Below are positions 56,359 through 64,000 of a stretch of 64,000 bases of DNA, one piece after another. The DNA comes from Latilactobacillus sakei subsp. sakei DSM 20017 = JCM 1157 (GTDB lineage: Bacteria; Bacillota; Bacilli; Lactobacillales; Lactobacillaceae), in assembly GCF_002370355.1 (NCBI RefSeq), contig NZ_AP017929.1, positions 1,736,001-1,800,000 on the forward strand. Direction: 5' to 3'. The first letter of the stretch is position 1. Each line of letters begins with the position of its first letter. The position numbers and the translations under genes are program-made. The notes beneath the pieces are model-generated. The model searched no databases and had not been told where the DNA came from. It was given only the letters and a program-made list of their open reading frames with translations.

Positions 56359-56381
56359 AATACTATACTTTGCATAGTATT
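56359..56381. promoter_or_regulatory. PadR operator
   Basis: AATACTAT and ATAGTATT, a perfect 8-bp inverted repeat with a 7-bp gap, positioned within the spacer and -10 of the padR promoter. Confidence 0.7.
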
Positions 56382-56388
56382 ATGTCAA
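56360..56388 (-). promoter_or_regulatory. Promoter of padR operon
   Basis: TTGACA at 56388-56383, a 17-bp spacer and TAGTAT at 56365-56360 on the minus strand. Confidence 0.7.
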
Positions 56389-56402
56389 ACATAATTACGC
56401 AT

Positions 56403-56448
56403 AAAAAAAGGAATCCGGGACAAAAGTAACTTTTGTCTCAGACCCCTT
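56403..56448 (-). terminator. Terminator of the BI-1 family gene
   Basis: Minus-strand GAGACAAAAG/CTTTTGTCCC stem with TTA loop, extended by GG..TC/GA..CC pairs, then seven T. The same GACAAAA-type stem recurs at 63140-63178. Confidence 0.85.
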
Positions 56449-56471
56449 CTTGATAACCGAATGTTGCTAGT

Positions 56472-56594
56472 ATAAACGTGCTTTTGTCAGTAACTTTCTG
56501 CGTTTTGCTAAACTTGTCAAATTGGTGATTTCATCACCGATTCGCCCAGTTCTACAAATACTCAAAAGCTAGCCACTGACAACACACTCTTTTT
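56472..56594 (+). repeat. Intergenic structured repeat, copy F
   Basis: Starts ACGTGCTTTT, ends ACACACTCTTTTT, 4 bp from the stop codon of the BI-1 gene. Stems are GTCAGT/ACTGAC, TTTG..AACT/AGTT..CAAA and GGTGAT/ATCACC. Loop motifs TTCTGCG, GTCAAA, ATTCGCC and CTCAAA. Confidence 0.85.
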
Positions 56595-56598
56595 AAAC

Positions 56599-57300
56599 TT
56601 AGTCTCGATTACCGAAACCAAAGATTTGGAGCATTGTAATAAATAAGTTAACGAAATCTAGATAAAGCGTTAAAGCACCCATCACGGCTAATCCTGAGAT
56701 TGAAACTTCCCCAGTTGACCCGTATTGACGATATAACAAGCTTAGTTTTTGGTTATCCCAGGCTGTTAAAATAATGAAGACAATTAACATCGCGTAAGAT
56801 AAGAAGTACTCAATTGCAGCTGAGCCCATGAAAGCATTGACGATGGTTACAATAATAATCCCAATCAAGCCCATCATGGCAAACTTCCCAAAACCACTTA
56901 AGTTATTCTTCGTCATCCGGCCATAAGCTGACATCGCGACAAAGACTAACGCACTTGAAATAAATGCGGCGCCAATCTGACCGATGTTATACGCTAACAA
57001 GATTACCGTAAACGTTAATCCGTTCAACAGGGCGTAAGCAATAAACATCATCATTGATGCTGACGGATTCTTGGTTGCTTTGCGACTGATCTGAACGACC
57101 AAAATCATCTCAACAATCATTAATCCCCAGACCATCCAAGTATTACTATTGCTTAAAATGGCTACGGTTTGACTTGCAAAAACTGTGACTAGTAAAACAG
57201 CAACGAGGGCCGAAATACCAACACCTAAAGCCATTAATCCGTATACTTTACTAAAAAATCGTGATTCGCTATCGACATTGACAACGCGTCTTCCATCCAT
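56599..57300 (-). CDS. BI-1/YetJ (TMBIM) family membrane protein
   Basis: A 233-residue Bax inhibitor-1 family protein with seven predicted membrane helices from residue ~18 to ~230. The Firmicutes signature is visible: FFSKVYGLMALGVGISA, and the paired aspartates in TAWDNQKLSLLY and TLYLDFVNLFITMLQIFG that form the pH-sensing di-aspartyl switch in the B. subtilis calcium-leak channel YetJ. Transport function here is inferred from that. Monocistronic. Confidence 0.9.
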   Translation of the reverse strand: MDGRRVVNVDSESRFFSKVYGLMALGVGISALVAVLLVTVFASQTVAILSNSNTWMVWGLMIVEMILVVQISRKATKNPSASMMMFIAYALLNGLTFTVILLAYNIGQIGAAFISSALVFVAMSAYGRMTKNNLSGFGKFAMMGLIGIIIVTIVNAFMGSAAIEYFLSYAMLIVFIILTAWDNQKLSLLYRQYGSTGEVSISGLAVMGALTLYLDFVNLFITMLQIFGFGNRD

Positions 57301-57351
57301 GAATAATCACCTCTTAATATTTCTAACGAGGTATAATCCTCGGTTAGCAAT

Positions 57352-57379
57352 ATTGTAACAAAAAATGACTAAAACACAA
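57352..57379 (-). promoter_or_regulatory. Promoter of the BI-1 family gene
   Basis: TTGTGT at 57379-57374, a 16-bp spacer and TACAAT at 57357-57352 on the minus strand. A CGAGG/CCTCG hairpin follows in the leader. Confidence 0.5.
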
Positions 57380-57396
57380 TCATCTTGCCTGAATCT

Positions 57397-58731
57397 TTAA
57401 TTATCCTTAGGACTTAAGTTGCTTAATAATTCTTCGTAAGCATATTCATATTTTTGAACATCGCCGGCACCCATGAAGACGACTACTGGTTGTTCAAAAT
57501 CTAATAATGGTGACATATTATCCAATTTAAGGACCCGACCACCCTTAGTAATCTTAGCACCTAAATCAGCACTTGAAACCTTACCTGATTTTTCACGAGC
57601 AGAACTGAAGATATCTGTTAAGAAAACTTCATCCGCGAGGTTTAAACTAGCTGCAAAATCATCCATTAATGCAATCGTCCGTGTAAATGTATGGGGTTGG
57701 AACACCGCTACGATTTGACGATCTGGATATTTTTGACGGGCTGCATCCAAAGTGGCTTTAATTTCTGATGGATGATGTGCATAGTCATCAATAATGGTAA
57801 CGTCTGCGACTTTCTTTTCAGTAAAGCGACGTTTAACACCCTTGAAATCTGCCAATTCACGTGCAACTTCACGACCATCAATTTTTTCGAGGTAACTAAC
57901 GGCAATGACAGCTAAACTATTGAGTACGTTGTGTTCGCCGTATAATGGCACGTGGTAATGTCCGATATTTTCATCGTGATAATAAGCATCAAATTCTGAT
58001 CCTTCAACAGTCCGTTGAATATTGCGCGCTTGGAAATCATCATTTGATTTAGTGCCATAGTAATAAATTGGTGCGTTTGATTTTAGTTTTCTTAATTCTG
58101 GATCGTCGCCCCAGGCAAAAATCCCTTTTTGAACCTTGTAAGCTTCTGATTGGAAAGCATCGAAAACATCTTCGATCCCCGTATAATAATCAGGGTGATC
58201 AAAGTCGATGTTGGTCATGATTAAATAATCTGGTGAGTAAGCTAAGAAATGACGACGATATTCATCCGCTTCAAAAGCGAAGAATTGTGCATCCTTGATG
58301 CCCTTACCTGTCCCATCACCAACTAAGAAACTTGTTTTGGCAACGCCACTTAAAACGTGTGCTAGTAACCCACTCGTACTTGTTTTACCATGCGCACCAG
58401 CAACACCGATACTTGTATAATTTTTTAAGAGTTCGCCTAAGAATTGGTGATAACGCACAACTGGCAAGCCCATTTCGAGCGCTGTCTTAATTTCAATTTG
58501 ATCATCTTGGAAAGCATTGCCGGCAATTACCGTTAAGCCTTCGTGAAGGTTATCGGCTGAGAAAGGTAAAATCTTAATGTCTGCTTTCTCTAAATCCCGT
58601 TGTGTAAAGGTATATTGGTCGATATCTGAGCCTTGTACTTGATAGCCTAAATCATTTAATACGAGCGCTAAAGCACTCATCCCTGATCCTTTAATGCCCA
58701 CAAAGTGGTAAACCGTTTCACTTGTTATCAT
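57397..58731 (-). CDS. murC: UDP-N-acetylmuramate-L-alanine ligase
   Basis: A 444-residue Mur ligase that adds the first amino acid of the wall stem peptide. Motifs: [36 protein letters not shown] (ATP), [26 protein letters not shown] and [14 protein letters not shown]. Its own promoter and no wall genes next to it; typical in this family of bacteria. Confidence 0.97.
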   Translation of the reverse strand: MITSETVYHFVGIKGSGMSALALVLNDLGYQVQGSDIDQYTFTQRDLEKADIKILPFSADNLHEGLTVIAGNAFQDDQIEIKTALEMGLPVVRYHQFLGELLKNYTSIGVAGAHGKTSTSGLLAHVLSGVAKTSFLVGDGTGKGIKDAQFFAFEADEYRRHFLAYSPDYLIMTNIDFDHPDYYTGIEDVFDAFQSEAYKVQKGIFAWGDDPELRKLKSNAPIYYYGTKSNDDFQARNIQRTVEGSEFDAYYHDENIGHYHVPLYGEHNVLNSLAVIAVSYLEKIDGREVARELADFKGVKRRFTEKKVADVTIIDDYAHHPSEIKATLDAARQKYPDRQIVAVFQPHTFTRTIALMDDFAASLNLADEVFLTDIFSSAREKSGKVSSADLGAKITKGGRVLKLDNMSPLLDFEQPVVVFMGAGDVQKYEYAYEELLSNLSPKDN

Positions 58732-58786
58732 TTTAAATGTCCTCTTTTCAGAAAGTCACTAAGTATATTTGAATCAAATCCCTTTA

Positions 58787-58815
58787 AGTTTACCATATCA
58801 GGCGTTTGAGCTAAA
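58787..58815 (-). promoter_or_regulatory. Promoter of murC
   Basis: TTTAGC at 58815-58810, a 17-bp spacer, then TGGTAAACT (extended -10) at 58792-58787 on the minus strand. Confidence 0.55.
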
Positions 58816-58845
58816 TAATGAATCCTTAAAAAACGCTATTTTATC

Positions 58846-58889
58846 AAAAAAAGAGGTTAAGGCAAAATATTTTTGCCCTAACCTCTTTT
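58846..58889. terminator. Terminator of asnB
   Basis: AAAAGAGGTTAaGGCAAAA/TTTTGCCcTAACCTCTTTT with a tiny loop, directly after the asnB stop codon. Confidence 0.9.
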
Positions 58890-58892
58890 GAA

Positions 58893-60797
58893 TTAACCTA
58901 ATACTAAATAATCTTCGATGTTGATGAAGTAAACCTTGTACCACGTTAAGAACGTGTAAATTGTCCAAATCTTACGACGCCCGTTAATGCGTTGTTCCTT
59001 ATTAGCATCGAGTAACTCTAATAATTGACCTTGATCGAAGAATTCACTGACGAAATCTTCGCTAAAGAGCGCTTTGACTTGTTCATAGTACTTGTCAGTT
59101 TCTAACCATTGCTTGATTGGCACTGGGAAACCTAACTTAGGTCTGTTGGCCCAAGCGGCTGGTAAATGCTTAGCAGACGCTTGACGGTAAGCATACTTAG
59201 TATCCTTGCTGTTAATCAAGTATTCAGTCGGCACTTGACCAGCAGTTTTAGCAACTTCTGGATCTAAAAATGGTACCCGGAGTTCCAAGCTGTGCGCCAT
59301 TGATAGTTTATCAGCTTTTTGTAAAATATCATTTAACATAAAGTGATGCATATCAATGTATTGCATTTGTGAAACGGGATCAGCATCTTTGACGCGGTCA
59401 AAGTCTGCTTGATAATTTTCTTGAATTGTTGTGTCATTTTGATAAGCGGGTTTCAAGTATTGGTTGGCTTCATCTGATCCAAAAATACTTGGGTTTTCGA
59501 TATCATAAATCACTGATTGACCGGCATAAAATTCCTTAGGGTTAGCCAAGTTCGTATATAAATGAACACGACCAGGGAATGCTGGCATCTTTTTGACTGT
59601 CTTCGCCAATTTAGCACGGGCGCCCTTTGGTAATTTCTTCAAACTAGATGTGAAAGCCTTGATCGTTGTGTTGTGTGAATGCATCCCGTAGTTAACGTAG
59701 CCGGCAAACAATTCATCAGCACCTTCACCTGAAAGTGCAACGGTCACTTTTTCACGGGCAAAACGTGATAAGAACCATAATGGCACACATGATGGGTTAC
59801 CGTCTGGTTCGTCCAAGTAATATTGGATTTTATCAAATTCAGCAAACGCATCGTCCGCTTTAACCTTAGTTTCATTGAAGTTCAAGCCCAGTTCGTCTGC
59901 CAAAGCATGAGCGGCTGTTACTTCGTTATAAGTTTGGTCGTCAAAACCAACACTGAAGACTTCTTGTGGTTGCAAGATACTTGTTACATAACTACTATCG
60001 ACCCCTTCTGAAAGAAAGGCACCCACTGGTACGTCAGCAACGTTGTGCATCTTGATTGATTCTTCGACAGAAGCATCAATTTTCTTAACTTCTTCTTCGA
60101 AAGATAAGTTAGAAGGATCAAATTGCATATCCCAATACTTTTCAATATCTAATTGGCCATCTTTGTAAGTAAAGTAATGACCTGCAGGGAATCTGAAGAC
60201 CCCTTCAAAGAAAGTTTCTTGTAAATCATTATATTGGTTCATCATGAATGATTTAAGAGCTTTCTTGTTTAATGTCCGCTTAAATTCTGGATGACGCATG
60301 AACGTTTTAATTTCACTACTAAACATAAAGGTGCCATCATCAAGCGTTGTGTAATAAAGGGGTTTGATCCCGAAGAAATCACGGGCACCAAATAACGTTT
60401 TCGTTTGCAGATCGTAAATCACGAACACAAACATCCCACGAATCTTCTTCAAAACATCTTTGCCCCATTGTTCATAGGCATGCAAAATTGTTTCAGTATC
60501 AGAATCCGTTTTGAATATATGACCCATTGTTTCTAATTCTTTACGAATTTCACGATAGTTATACACTTCACCGTTAAAGAAAATCAATTTAGTATGATCT
60601 TCATTATAAATAGGTTGATCACCTTTAGTTAAATCAATAATTGATAAGCGACGGAAACCAAGCGCCACTTTATCATCAATGAAATCACCCGCACCACTTG
60701 GGCCACGATGTTTAATGACATCCATTTGTTGGTTCAATACTTCTTTTTTCTTTGGTAAATCAAACAATCCACCAGCAAATCCGACAATCCCACACAT
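58893..60797 (-). CDS. asnB: Asparagine synthetase (glutamine-hydrolysing)
   Basis: A 634-residue AsnB. Mature N-terminal Cys2 in MCGIVGFAGG is the glutaminase nucleophile. Other glutaminase motifs are RGPSGAGD, RRLSIIDL and FNGEVYNY. The synthetase domain has the pyrophosphate loop as FLSEGVDSSYV, with Glu where most AsnB proteins have Gly or Ser. Later motifs GEGADELFAGY, KADKLSMAHSLELRVPFLD are intact. AGAGGAG precedes the ATG. It is monocistronic with an AT-rich, palindrome-bearing upstream region and no T-box. Confidence 0.95.
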   Translation of the reverse strand: MCGIVGFAGGLFDLPKKKEVLNQQMDVIKHRGPSGAGDFIDDKVALGFRRLSIIDLTKGDQPIYNEDHTKLIFFNGEVYNYREIRKELETMGHIFKTDSDTETILHAYEQWGKDVLKKIRGMFVFVIYDLQTKTLFGARDFFGIKPLYYTTLDDGTFMFSSEIKTFMRHPEFKRTLNKKALKSFMMNQYNDLQETFFEGVFRFPAGHYFTYKDGQLDIEKYWDMQFDPSNLSFEEEVKKIDASVEESIKMHNVADVPVGAFLSEGVDSSYVTSILQPQEVFSVGFDDQTYNEVTAAHALADELGLNFNETKVKADDAFAEFDKIQYYLDEPDGNPSCVPLWFLSRFAREKVTVALSGEGADELFAGYVNYGMHSHNTTIKAFTSSLKKLPKGARAKLAKTVKKMPAFPGRVHLYTNLANPKEFYAGQSVIYDIENPSIFGSDEANQYLKPAYQNDTTIQENYQADFDRVKDADPVSQMQYIDMHHFMLNDILQKADKLSMAHSLELRVPFLDPEVAKTAGQVPTEYLINSKDTKYAYRQASAKHLPAAWANRPKLGFPVPIKQWLETDKYYEQVKALFSEDFVSEFFDQGQLLELLDANKEQRINGRRKIWTIYTFLTWYKVYFINIEDYLVLG

Positions 60798-60882
60798 ACC
60801 GTAAGCTCCTCTTTGATAGTCCGATATCTAAACAATACTTATTAGACTTTTAATTAATTATTTTCAGAAAAATTTAAAAACT

Positions 60883-60926
60883 AAATAACAATTAATTAGA
60901 CGATGTTAACTAATTAATTGTTATTT
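60883..60926. repeat. 17-bp perfect inverted repeat between ytpR and asnB
   Basis: AAATAACAATTAATTAG (60883-60899) and its exact complement (60910-60926) flank a 10-bp centre. It has no GC-rich part or T-run of a normal terminator. It lies ~85-115 bp upstream of asnB and may be an operator or an unusual terminator. Confidence 0.7.
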
Positions 60927-60981
60927 ACTATCATACTATTTTATTTTTAATAAGCCCATAACAAATTCGTAAGTTACTTAT

Positions 60982-61611
60982 TTATTTTAATAGTGCGGCA
61001 ACTGCATCAGCCGTCACTGCTTGGCCGACTTCCCAATCATCTGGTAAGACCATAATGCCTTTAGCAGGTGCACCTTCAACGCCAATTTCACGAGCAGCAC
61101 AAATCATGCCGTCGCTTTGAACGCCACGTAATTGACCAGGCCAGATGATTTTACCTTCTGGCATCACTGCGCCAACTGTTGCGACAATTACTTTTTGACC
61201 TTGGGCAATGTTAGCAGCCCCACAAACGATTTGAACCGTTTGATCAGGTGCAATTTGCGTTTGTGTCACGTGCATATGATCTGAATCTGGATGAACGTCA
61301 CATTCCTGCACATAACCAACCACGATGTGTGGTGTTTCATCAGCAACTAAATCAGGTGTGAAGCCAGCAGCTTCAAGTGCTTGATTTAAAGTTGCGACAT
61401 CCGCAACACTGAGGGCTTGGACCCCGTTAAATTGTAATTCAGGTAATAATTGATCGATTGCTAAAAAGTTATAGCCAATTGTCTGATCTGCTTGGTCGCT
61501 AATTCTGACAATTGATTGTTTCTCAGTCGTTACTTGATTAGCAACATCTGGTTGGGTCATCACAACGAGAATATTTGGAAAAGATTTTTGGTTCATACTT
61601 GCAATTAGCAT
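60982..61611 (-). CDS. ytpR: YtpR family tRNA-binding protein
   Basis: A 209-residue YtpR. An N-terminal DUF4479 domain (~1-95) is followed by an EMAP-II/PheT-like tRNA-binding OB fold (~98-205) with VGYVQECDVHPDSDHMHVTQTQI, VCGAANIAQGQKVIVATVGAVMPEG and SDGMICAAREIG. The protein occurs widely in Firmicutes; the role is not well defined. AAAGGAG precedes the ATG. It follows the thioredoxin-like gene by 18 bp. Confidence 0.9.
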   Translation of the reverse strand: MLIASMNQKSFPNILVVMTQPDVANQVTTEKQSIVRISDQADQTIGYNFLAIDQLLPELQFNGVQALSVADVATLNQALEAAGFTPDLVADETPHIVVGYVQECDVHPDSDHMHVTQTQIAPDQTVQIVCGAANIAQGQKVIVATVGAVMPEGKIIWPGQLRGVQSDGMICAAREIGVEGAPAKGIMVLPDDWEVGQAVTADAVAALLK

Positions 61612-61629
61612 TTTATGACTCCTTTAAAA

Positions 61630-61950
61630 TTAACTTAATGAGTGGATAAATTCTGAAATTTCACGTTTTGTCTTCCGGTCCTTATTCACAAAACGACCAA
61701 CTTCACGGCCATTATCAATCACAACAAAGCTTGGAATACCGAAGATTTCCCATTCTTCACAAATATCGATGTATTGATCACGATCAATTTCGATAAATTC
61801 ATATTCTGGGAATTCAGCTTCGATTTCGGGCATTGCGGGTTTAATAAACCGGCAATCGCTACACCACGTTGCTGTAAAAAATAAGACATGTTTTCCTTTG
61901 GTAATGAGATGGGTTAGATTTGTTTCTGCCATCTTTGCGAATTCTTTCAT
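61630..61950 (-). CDS. Thioredoxin family protein (YtpP-like)
   Basis: A 106-residue thioredoxin-fold protein. The active site reads [15 protein letters not shown]: CxxC as Cys-Ser-Asp-Cys rather than CGPC. The cis-proline motif is FGIPSF. A CSDC site is typical for YtpP-type proteins and often has weaker reductase activity, or is linked to low-molecular-weight thiols in Firmicutes. Start at ATG 61950, after AAGGGG. Operon with ytpR. Confidence 0.88.
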   Translation of the reverse strand: MKEFAKMAETNLTHLITKGKHVLFFTATWCSDCRFIKPAMPEIEAEFPEYEFIEIDRDQYIDICEEWEIFGIPSFVVIDNGREVGRFVNKDRKTKREISEFIHSLS

Positions 61951-62071
61951 TATGCACCCCTTCAATTTAACTACTCGTTTTAATATAAGCGGTTTGTGGT
62001 CAAATGTCCACTCTTGTTCCTCAAAAAAGTGTGCTATACTATTTAAAGATAAATTTACTGAGGAGTTTTTT

Positions 62072-62398
62072 TTGAAAAAAAATAGTCAAACGTTAAAATA
62101 TCTCTTAACTGGTTTCGGACTAGCCGTTGCGGCAGCAGCCGGCACCAGACAATATAAAACCCAACAAAAGATGGTTAAGCTCGATAAGATTTTAGAAGAT
62201 GTCAAAGCAAGCCTTCGTCATGAAGGGCAAATCGTCGGCTCATGGATTGAAGAAAGTCCTCACCTATTTTCACAAAACAAACGGACTTTCCCGGTTTATC
62301 AAGGCGGTATCATCTGCGAACGTGATGAAGGCACAAATCAATTTCACTTCAAAGTTGATGCTAAAACGGGTGTTGTCATTGAGTTTTCACAACTTTAA
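62072..62398 (+). CDS. Small exported or membrane-anchored PepSY-like protein
   Basis: A 108-residue protein. The start is TTG 62072, with GAGGAG 6 bp upstream; the open frame extends further upstream, but this codon has the RBS. The N-terminus [24 protein letters not shown] is a signal anchor. The rest has a central [17 protein letters not shown] helix and ends in a PepSY-like strand-rich part ([17 protein letters not shown]). PepSY-type proteins often inhibit proteases or modulate surface proteins. It is divergent from the thioredoxin gene, with TATACT at about 62034-62039. Confidence 0.7.
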   Translation: MKKNSQTLKYLLTGFGLAVAAAAGTRQYKTQQKMVKLDKILEDVKASLRHEGQIVGSWIEESPHLFSQNKRTFPVYQGGIICERDEGTNQFHFKVDAKTGVVIEFSQL

Positions 62399-62404
62399 AA
62401 CAAA

Positions 62405-62439
62405 TAAAAACACTTACCGAAATTGGTAAGTGTTTTTTT
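62405..62439 (+). terminator. Terminator of the PepSY-like gene and trmB
   Basis: AAAAACACTTACC/GGTAAGTGTTTTT, symmetrical, with a 6-nt loop. Serves convergent trmB too. Confidence 0.9.
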
Positions 62440-62471
62440 GTTTGGCTTGAGCGGTTATTTTAAAAAACACG

Positions 62472-63113
62472 CTATTTGTAGTGCGCTTCTAATCTGTAAA
62501 TGACTTGACCGCGCTTGCTGAATTTTTCTTCGTATTCTGTTTGGATATTGTCTTCTGCTAAATCACTGTTGTGTAAATCAAGTGAAATATCGTCAAAAAC
62601 CATCCCATATGCATTTAAACTAGCTAATGAGTATTCAAACAAGCCTTGGTTATCGGTCTTGAAACGTAAATAACCTGTTGGTTGCATAATTTGTTGGTAT
62701 TCAGCCAAGAATGACTTATAAGTTAAGCGTCGTTTTTCATGACGCGTTTTAGGCCATGGATCAGAAAAGTTTAAGTAAACCCCTGCGACTTCGTTTTCGG
62801 CGAAGAAAGTTGTCAATGCTGCGCCGTTCCCTAACAATAATTGAAGATTAGGGAGTTTTAATTCAACTTGTTTTTGCAAAATAACGGCAATCGCTGATTC
62901 TTGAATTTCAACCGCGATGAAGTTGCGGTCTGGGTATTTTTGAGCCATTTGAGTAATGAATTGCCCTTTACCTGAACCAACTTCGATATAGATTGGTTGT
63001 TCCTTGGCAAAACGACTTTGCCAGTTACCGGCAATATTTTCTGGGCTCAACAAGATCATATCTGGATTTTCAGCGATCAAATCCGCTGCCCAAGGTTTGT
63101 TTCTTAAACGCAT
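62472..63113 (-). CDS. trmB: tRNA (guanine-N7-)-methyltransferase
   Basis: A 213-residue SAM-dependent enzyme that makes m7G46 in tRNA. Motifs: RLRNKPWA at the start, [42 protein letters not shown] and [12 protein letters not shown]. Start at ATG 63113, which has GAGGAG; the upstream frame extension has none. Between repeat copy G and the PepSY gene. Confidence 0.96.
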   Translation of the reverse strand: MRLRNKPWAADLIAENPDMILLSPENIAGNWQSRFAKEQPIYIEVGSGKGQFITQMAQKYPDRNFIAVEIQESAIAVILQKQVELKLPNLQLLLGNGAALTTFFAENEVAGVYLNFSDPWPKTRHEKRRLTYKSFLAEYQQIMQPTGYLRFKTDNQGLFEYSLASLNAYGMVFDDISLDLHNSDLAEDNIQTEYEEKFSKRGQVIYRLEAHYK

Positions 63114-63139
63114 AATAAACTCCTCATTTGCTGCCAATT

Positions 63140-63178
63140 AAAAGAGGCTGGGACAAAAGTTATTTTGTCTCGGCCCCG
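63140..63178 (-). terminator. Terminator of the aminoglycoside-phosphotransferase-like gene
   Basis: Minus-strand GGCCGAGACAAAA/TTTTGTCCCAGCC stem and TTTT, related in sequence to 56403-56448. Confidence 0.75.
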
Positions 63179-63190
63179 CAATCTGATTAG

Positions 63191-63312
63191 GATAAACGTG
63201 TGCCAGCAGGCATATTCCTGCGTTTAGCGACGTCTGGCAAATAACCAACAAGTTGGCCATTCACCAGACTATGCTAATCCTCAGAATATTAACACCTGTT
63301 GGCACACTCTTT
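63191..63312 (+). repeat. Intergenic structured repeat, copy G
   Basis: Starts ACGTGTGCC, ends GGCACACTCTT, 5 bp from the stop codon of the kinase-like gene. Stems GCCAGCAGG/CCTGTTGGC, TTAGC..GTCTGG/CCAGAC..GCTAA and CCAAC/GTTGG. Loop motifs TCCTGCG, GGCAAA, ATTCACC and CCTCAGA are kept. Confidence 0.85.
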
Positions 63313-63317
63313 GGCAT

Positions 63318-64000
63318 TTAATTTTTTTTAATTATTTCAGAAAGAACTTCTTCTAAACGCAATATGTCATGGTTCATTTCAGTAAAACGACCACGTTGAT
63401 AATGGTGCTTAATGCTTTGGAGTAGGTTCAAACTACCGTACCAGTTAACGCGCATCAATAATTCAGGCGTTACCTCTAAACCGTAGTTTTCAAGCCACTC
63501 TTGCCATTCTTGACGTGGAACATATTGAAATAAAATCATTCCGAAATCGACAGCTGGATCAGCTAACATTGCTGAATCCCAATCGACTAGGTACAAACGA
63601 TTGATATCAGATAACAACCAATTCTTATGACTTAAATCGCCGTGACACACCTCTAAAGAAGGTGTTTGTAATGCTGACATCGTGTCTTTTAAATACTGAC
63701 TCGTTTGTGCTAAAAAAGGATGTTGCCGCAAATCTTGCGGTAAATCATAGAAGTAGGTCTGCAACATCTCTGGTGCTTGCCAGACCTGCCCCCCAACCTT
63801 TTGTAACATGCGTTTTAATAGATGAGATTGATGAACCCGCGCCAATAACTTGGCAACTTGCGGGCTATTCATCTCATCGCGCTTGAGCGTACGACCATTT
63901 AGCCATTCTTGTGCGGTTAACACATCACCGCTTGAAATCCGTTTAGTCCAGATTAAACGTGGTGTAATGCCTTCTGCAGAAAGAGCCGCTAGAAATGGCG
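63318..64000 (-). CDS. Phosphotransferase of the APH/choline kinase family (YtmP-like), 5' end missing
   Basis: The C-terminal ~227 codons of a kinase-fold phosphotransferase. The frame is open to the window edge and includes PFLAALSAEGITPRLIW upstream of a GTG that is not the true start. The catalytic motif is CHGDLSHKNWLL and the metal motif is LVDWDSAMLADPAVDFG, both typical for APH/CotS-like proteins. YtmP next to trmB (YtmQ) is a conserved Firmicutes pair, which supports the name. Substrate unknown. Confidence 0.88.
   Translation of the reverse strand, partial: PFLAALSAEGITPRLIWTKRISSGDVLTAQEWLNGRTLKRDEMNSPQVAKLLARVHQSHLLKRMLQKVGGQVWQAPEMLQTYFYDLPQDLRQHPFLAQTSQYLKDTMSALQTPSLEVCHGDLSHKNWLLSDINRLYLVDWDSAMLADPAVDFGMILFQYVPRQEWQEWLENYGLEVTPELLMRVNWYGSLNLLQSIKHHYQRGRFTEMNHDILRLEEVLSEIIKKN

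Noticed and set aside
60798-60981. T-box leader for asnB
   Set aside because: No conserved T-box sequence (AGGGTGGNACCGCG) or antiterminator pair could be found; the region is AT-rich with only the inverted repeat.

Overview
This is a stretch of core chromosome from a low-GC Gram-positive lactic acid bacterium. Gene content, protein sequences and gene order (recG-fakA-yloU-rpmB; thiN-rpe-rsgA-prkC-stp-rsmB-fmt-priA-coaBC-rpoZ-gmk; recN-argR-tlyA-ispA-xseB-xseA-folD-nusB-yqhY-efp; Prp with L27/L21; alpha-glycerophosphate oxidase; lactate oxidase; PepX) fit Lactobacillaceae, most likely Latilactobacillus sakei or a close relative. The species name is an inference from memory, not a search. I see no prophage, insertion sequence, integrase or CRISPR array.

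Layout. 1-5.3 kb: recG (cut by the window edge), fakA, yloU, rpmB, thiN, rpe. 5.3-16.2 kb: a long minus-strand housekeeping run (rsgA, the PASTA kinase/phosphatase pair, rsmB, fmt, priA, coaBC, rpoZ, gmk) and a PC4-like gene. 16.2-16.6 kb: a plus-strand gene under two LexA-type boxes. 16.7-26.0 kb: recN to efp, then L27, Prp and L21. 26-28.9 kb: a TetR regulator, two small membrane proteins and lactate oxidase. 28.9-41.7 kb: a complete purine cluster in the order purEKB // purCSQLFMNHD, in which purB and purN carry in-frame stop codons. 41.9-46.1 kb: glpF-glpO-glpK with CcpA-type sites. 46.1-52 kb: cell-envelope genes (serine hydrolase, WalR-type CHAP hydrolase, OatA-like acetyltransferase, MORN protein) and a thioesterase. 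52-64 kb: pepX, tRNA-Arg(UCU), a universal stress protein, a PadR/DUF1700 operon with a short remnant-like third gene, a BI-1 family protein, murC, asnB, ytpR, a thioredoxin-like gene, a small exported protein, trmB and a kinase cut by the window edge.

The most unusual signal is a family of seven ~117-123 bp intergenic elements (636-998 as three tandem copies, 3690-3806, 3869-3990, 56472-56594, 63191-63312). Each folds into one long interrupted hairpin. The three stem segments differ in sequence between copies but stay paired, while the short internal-loop motifs are conserved. All seven have the same orientation relative to the gene transcribed into them, and three lie directly between a stop codon and its terminator. 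This looks like a mobile or structured 3'-UTR RNA family. Other leads are a possible ~100-nt small RNA between efp and rpmA, an A7-tract frameshift in xseB, the two nonsense codons in the purine cluster, and a triple WalR half-site.
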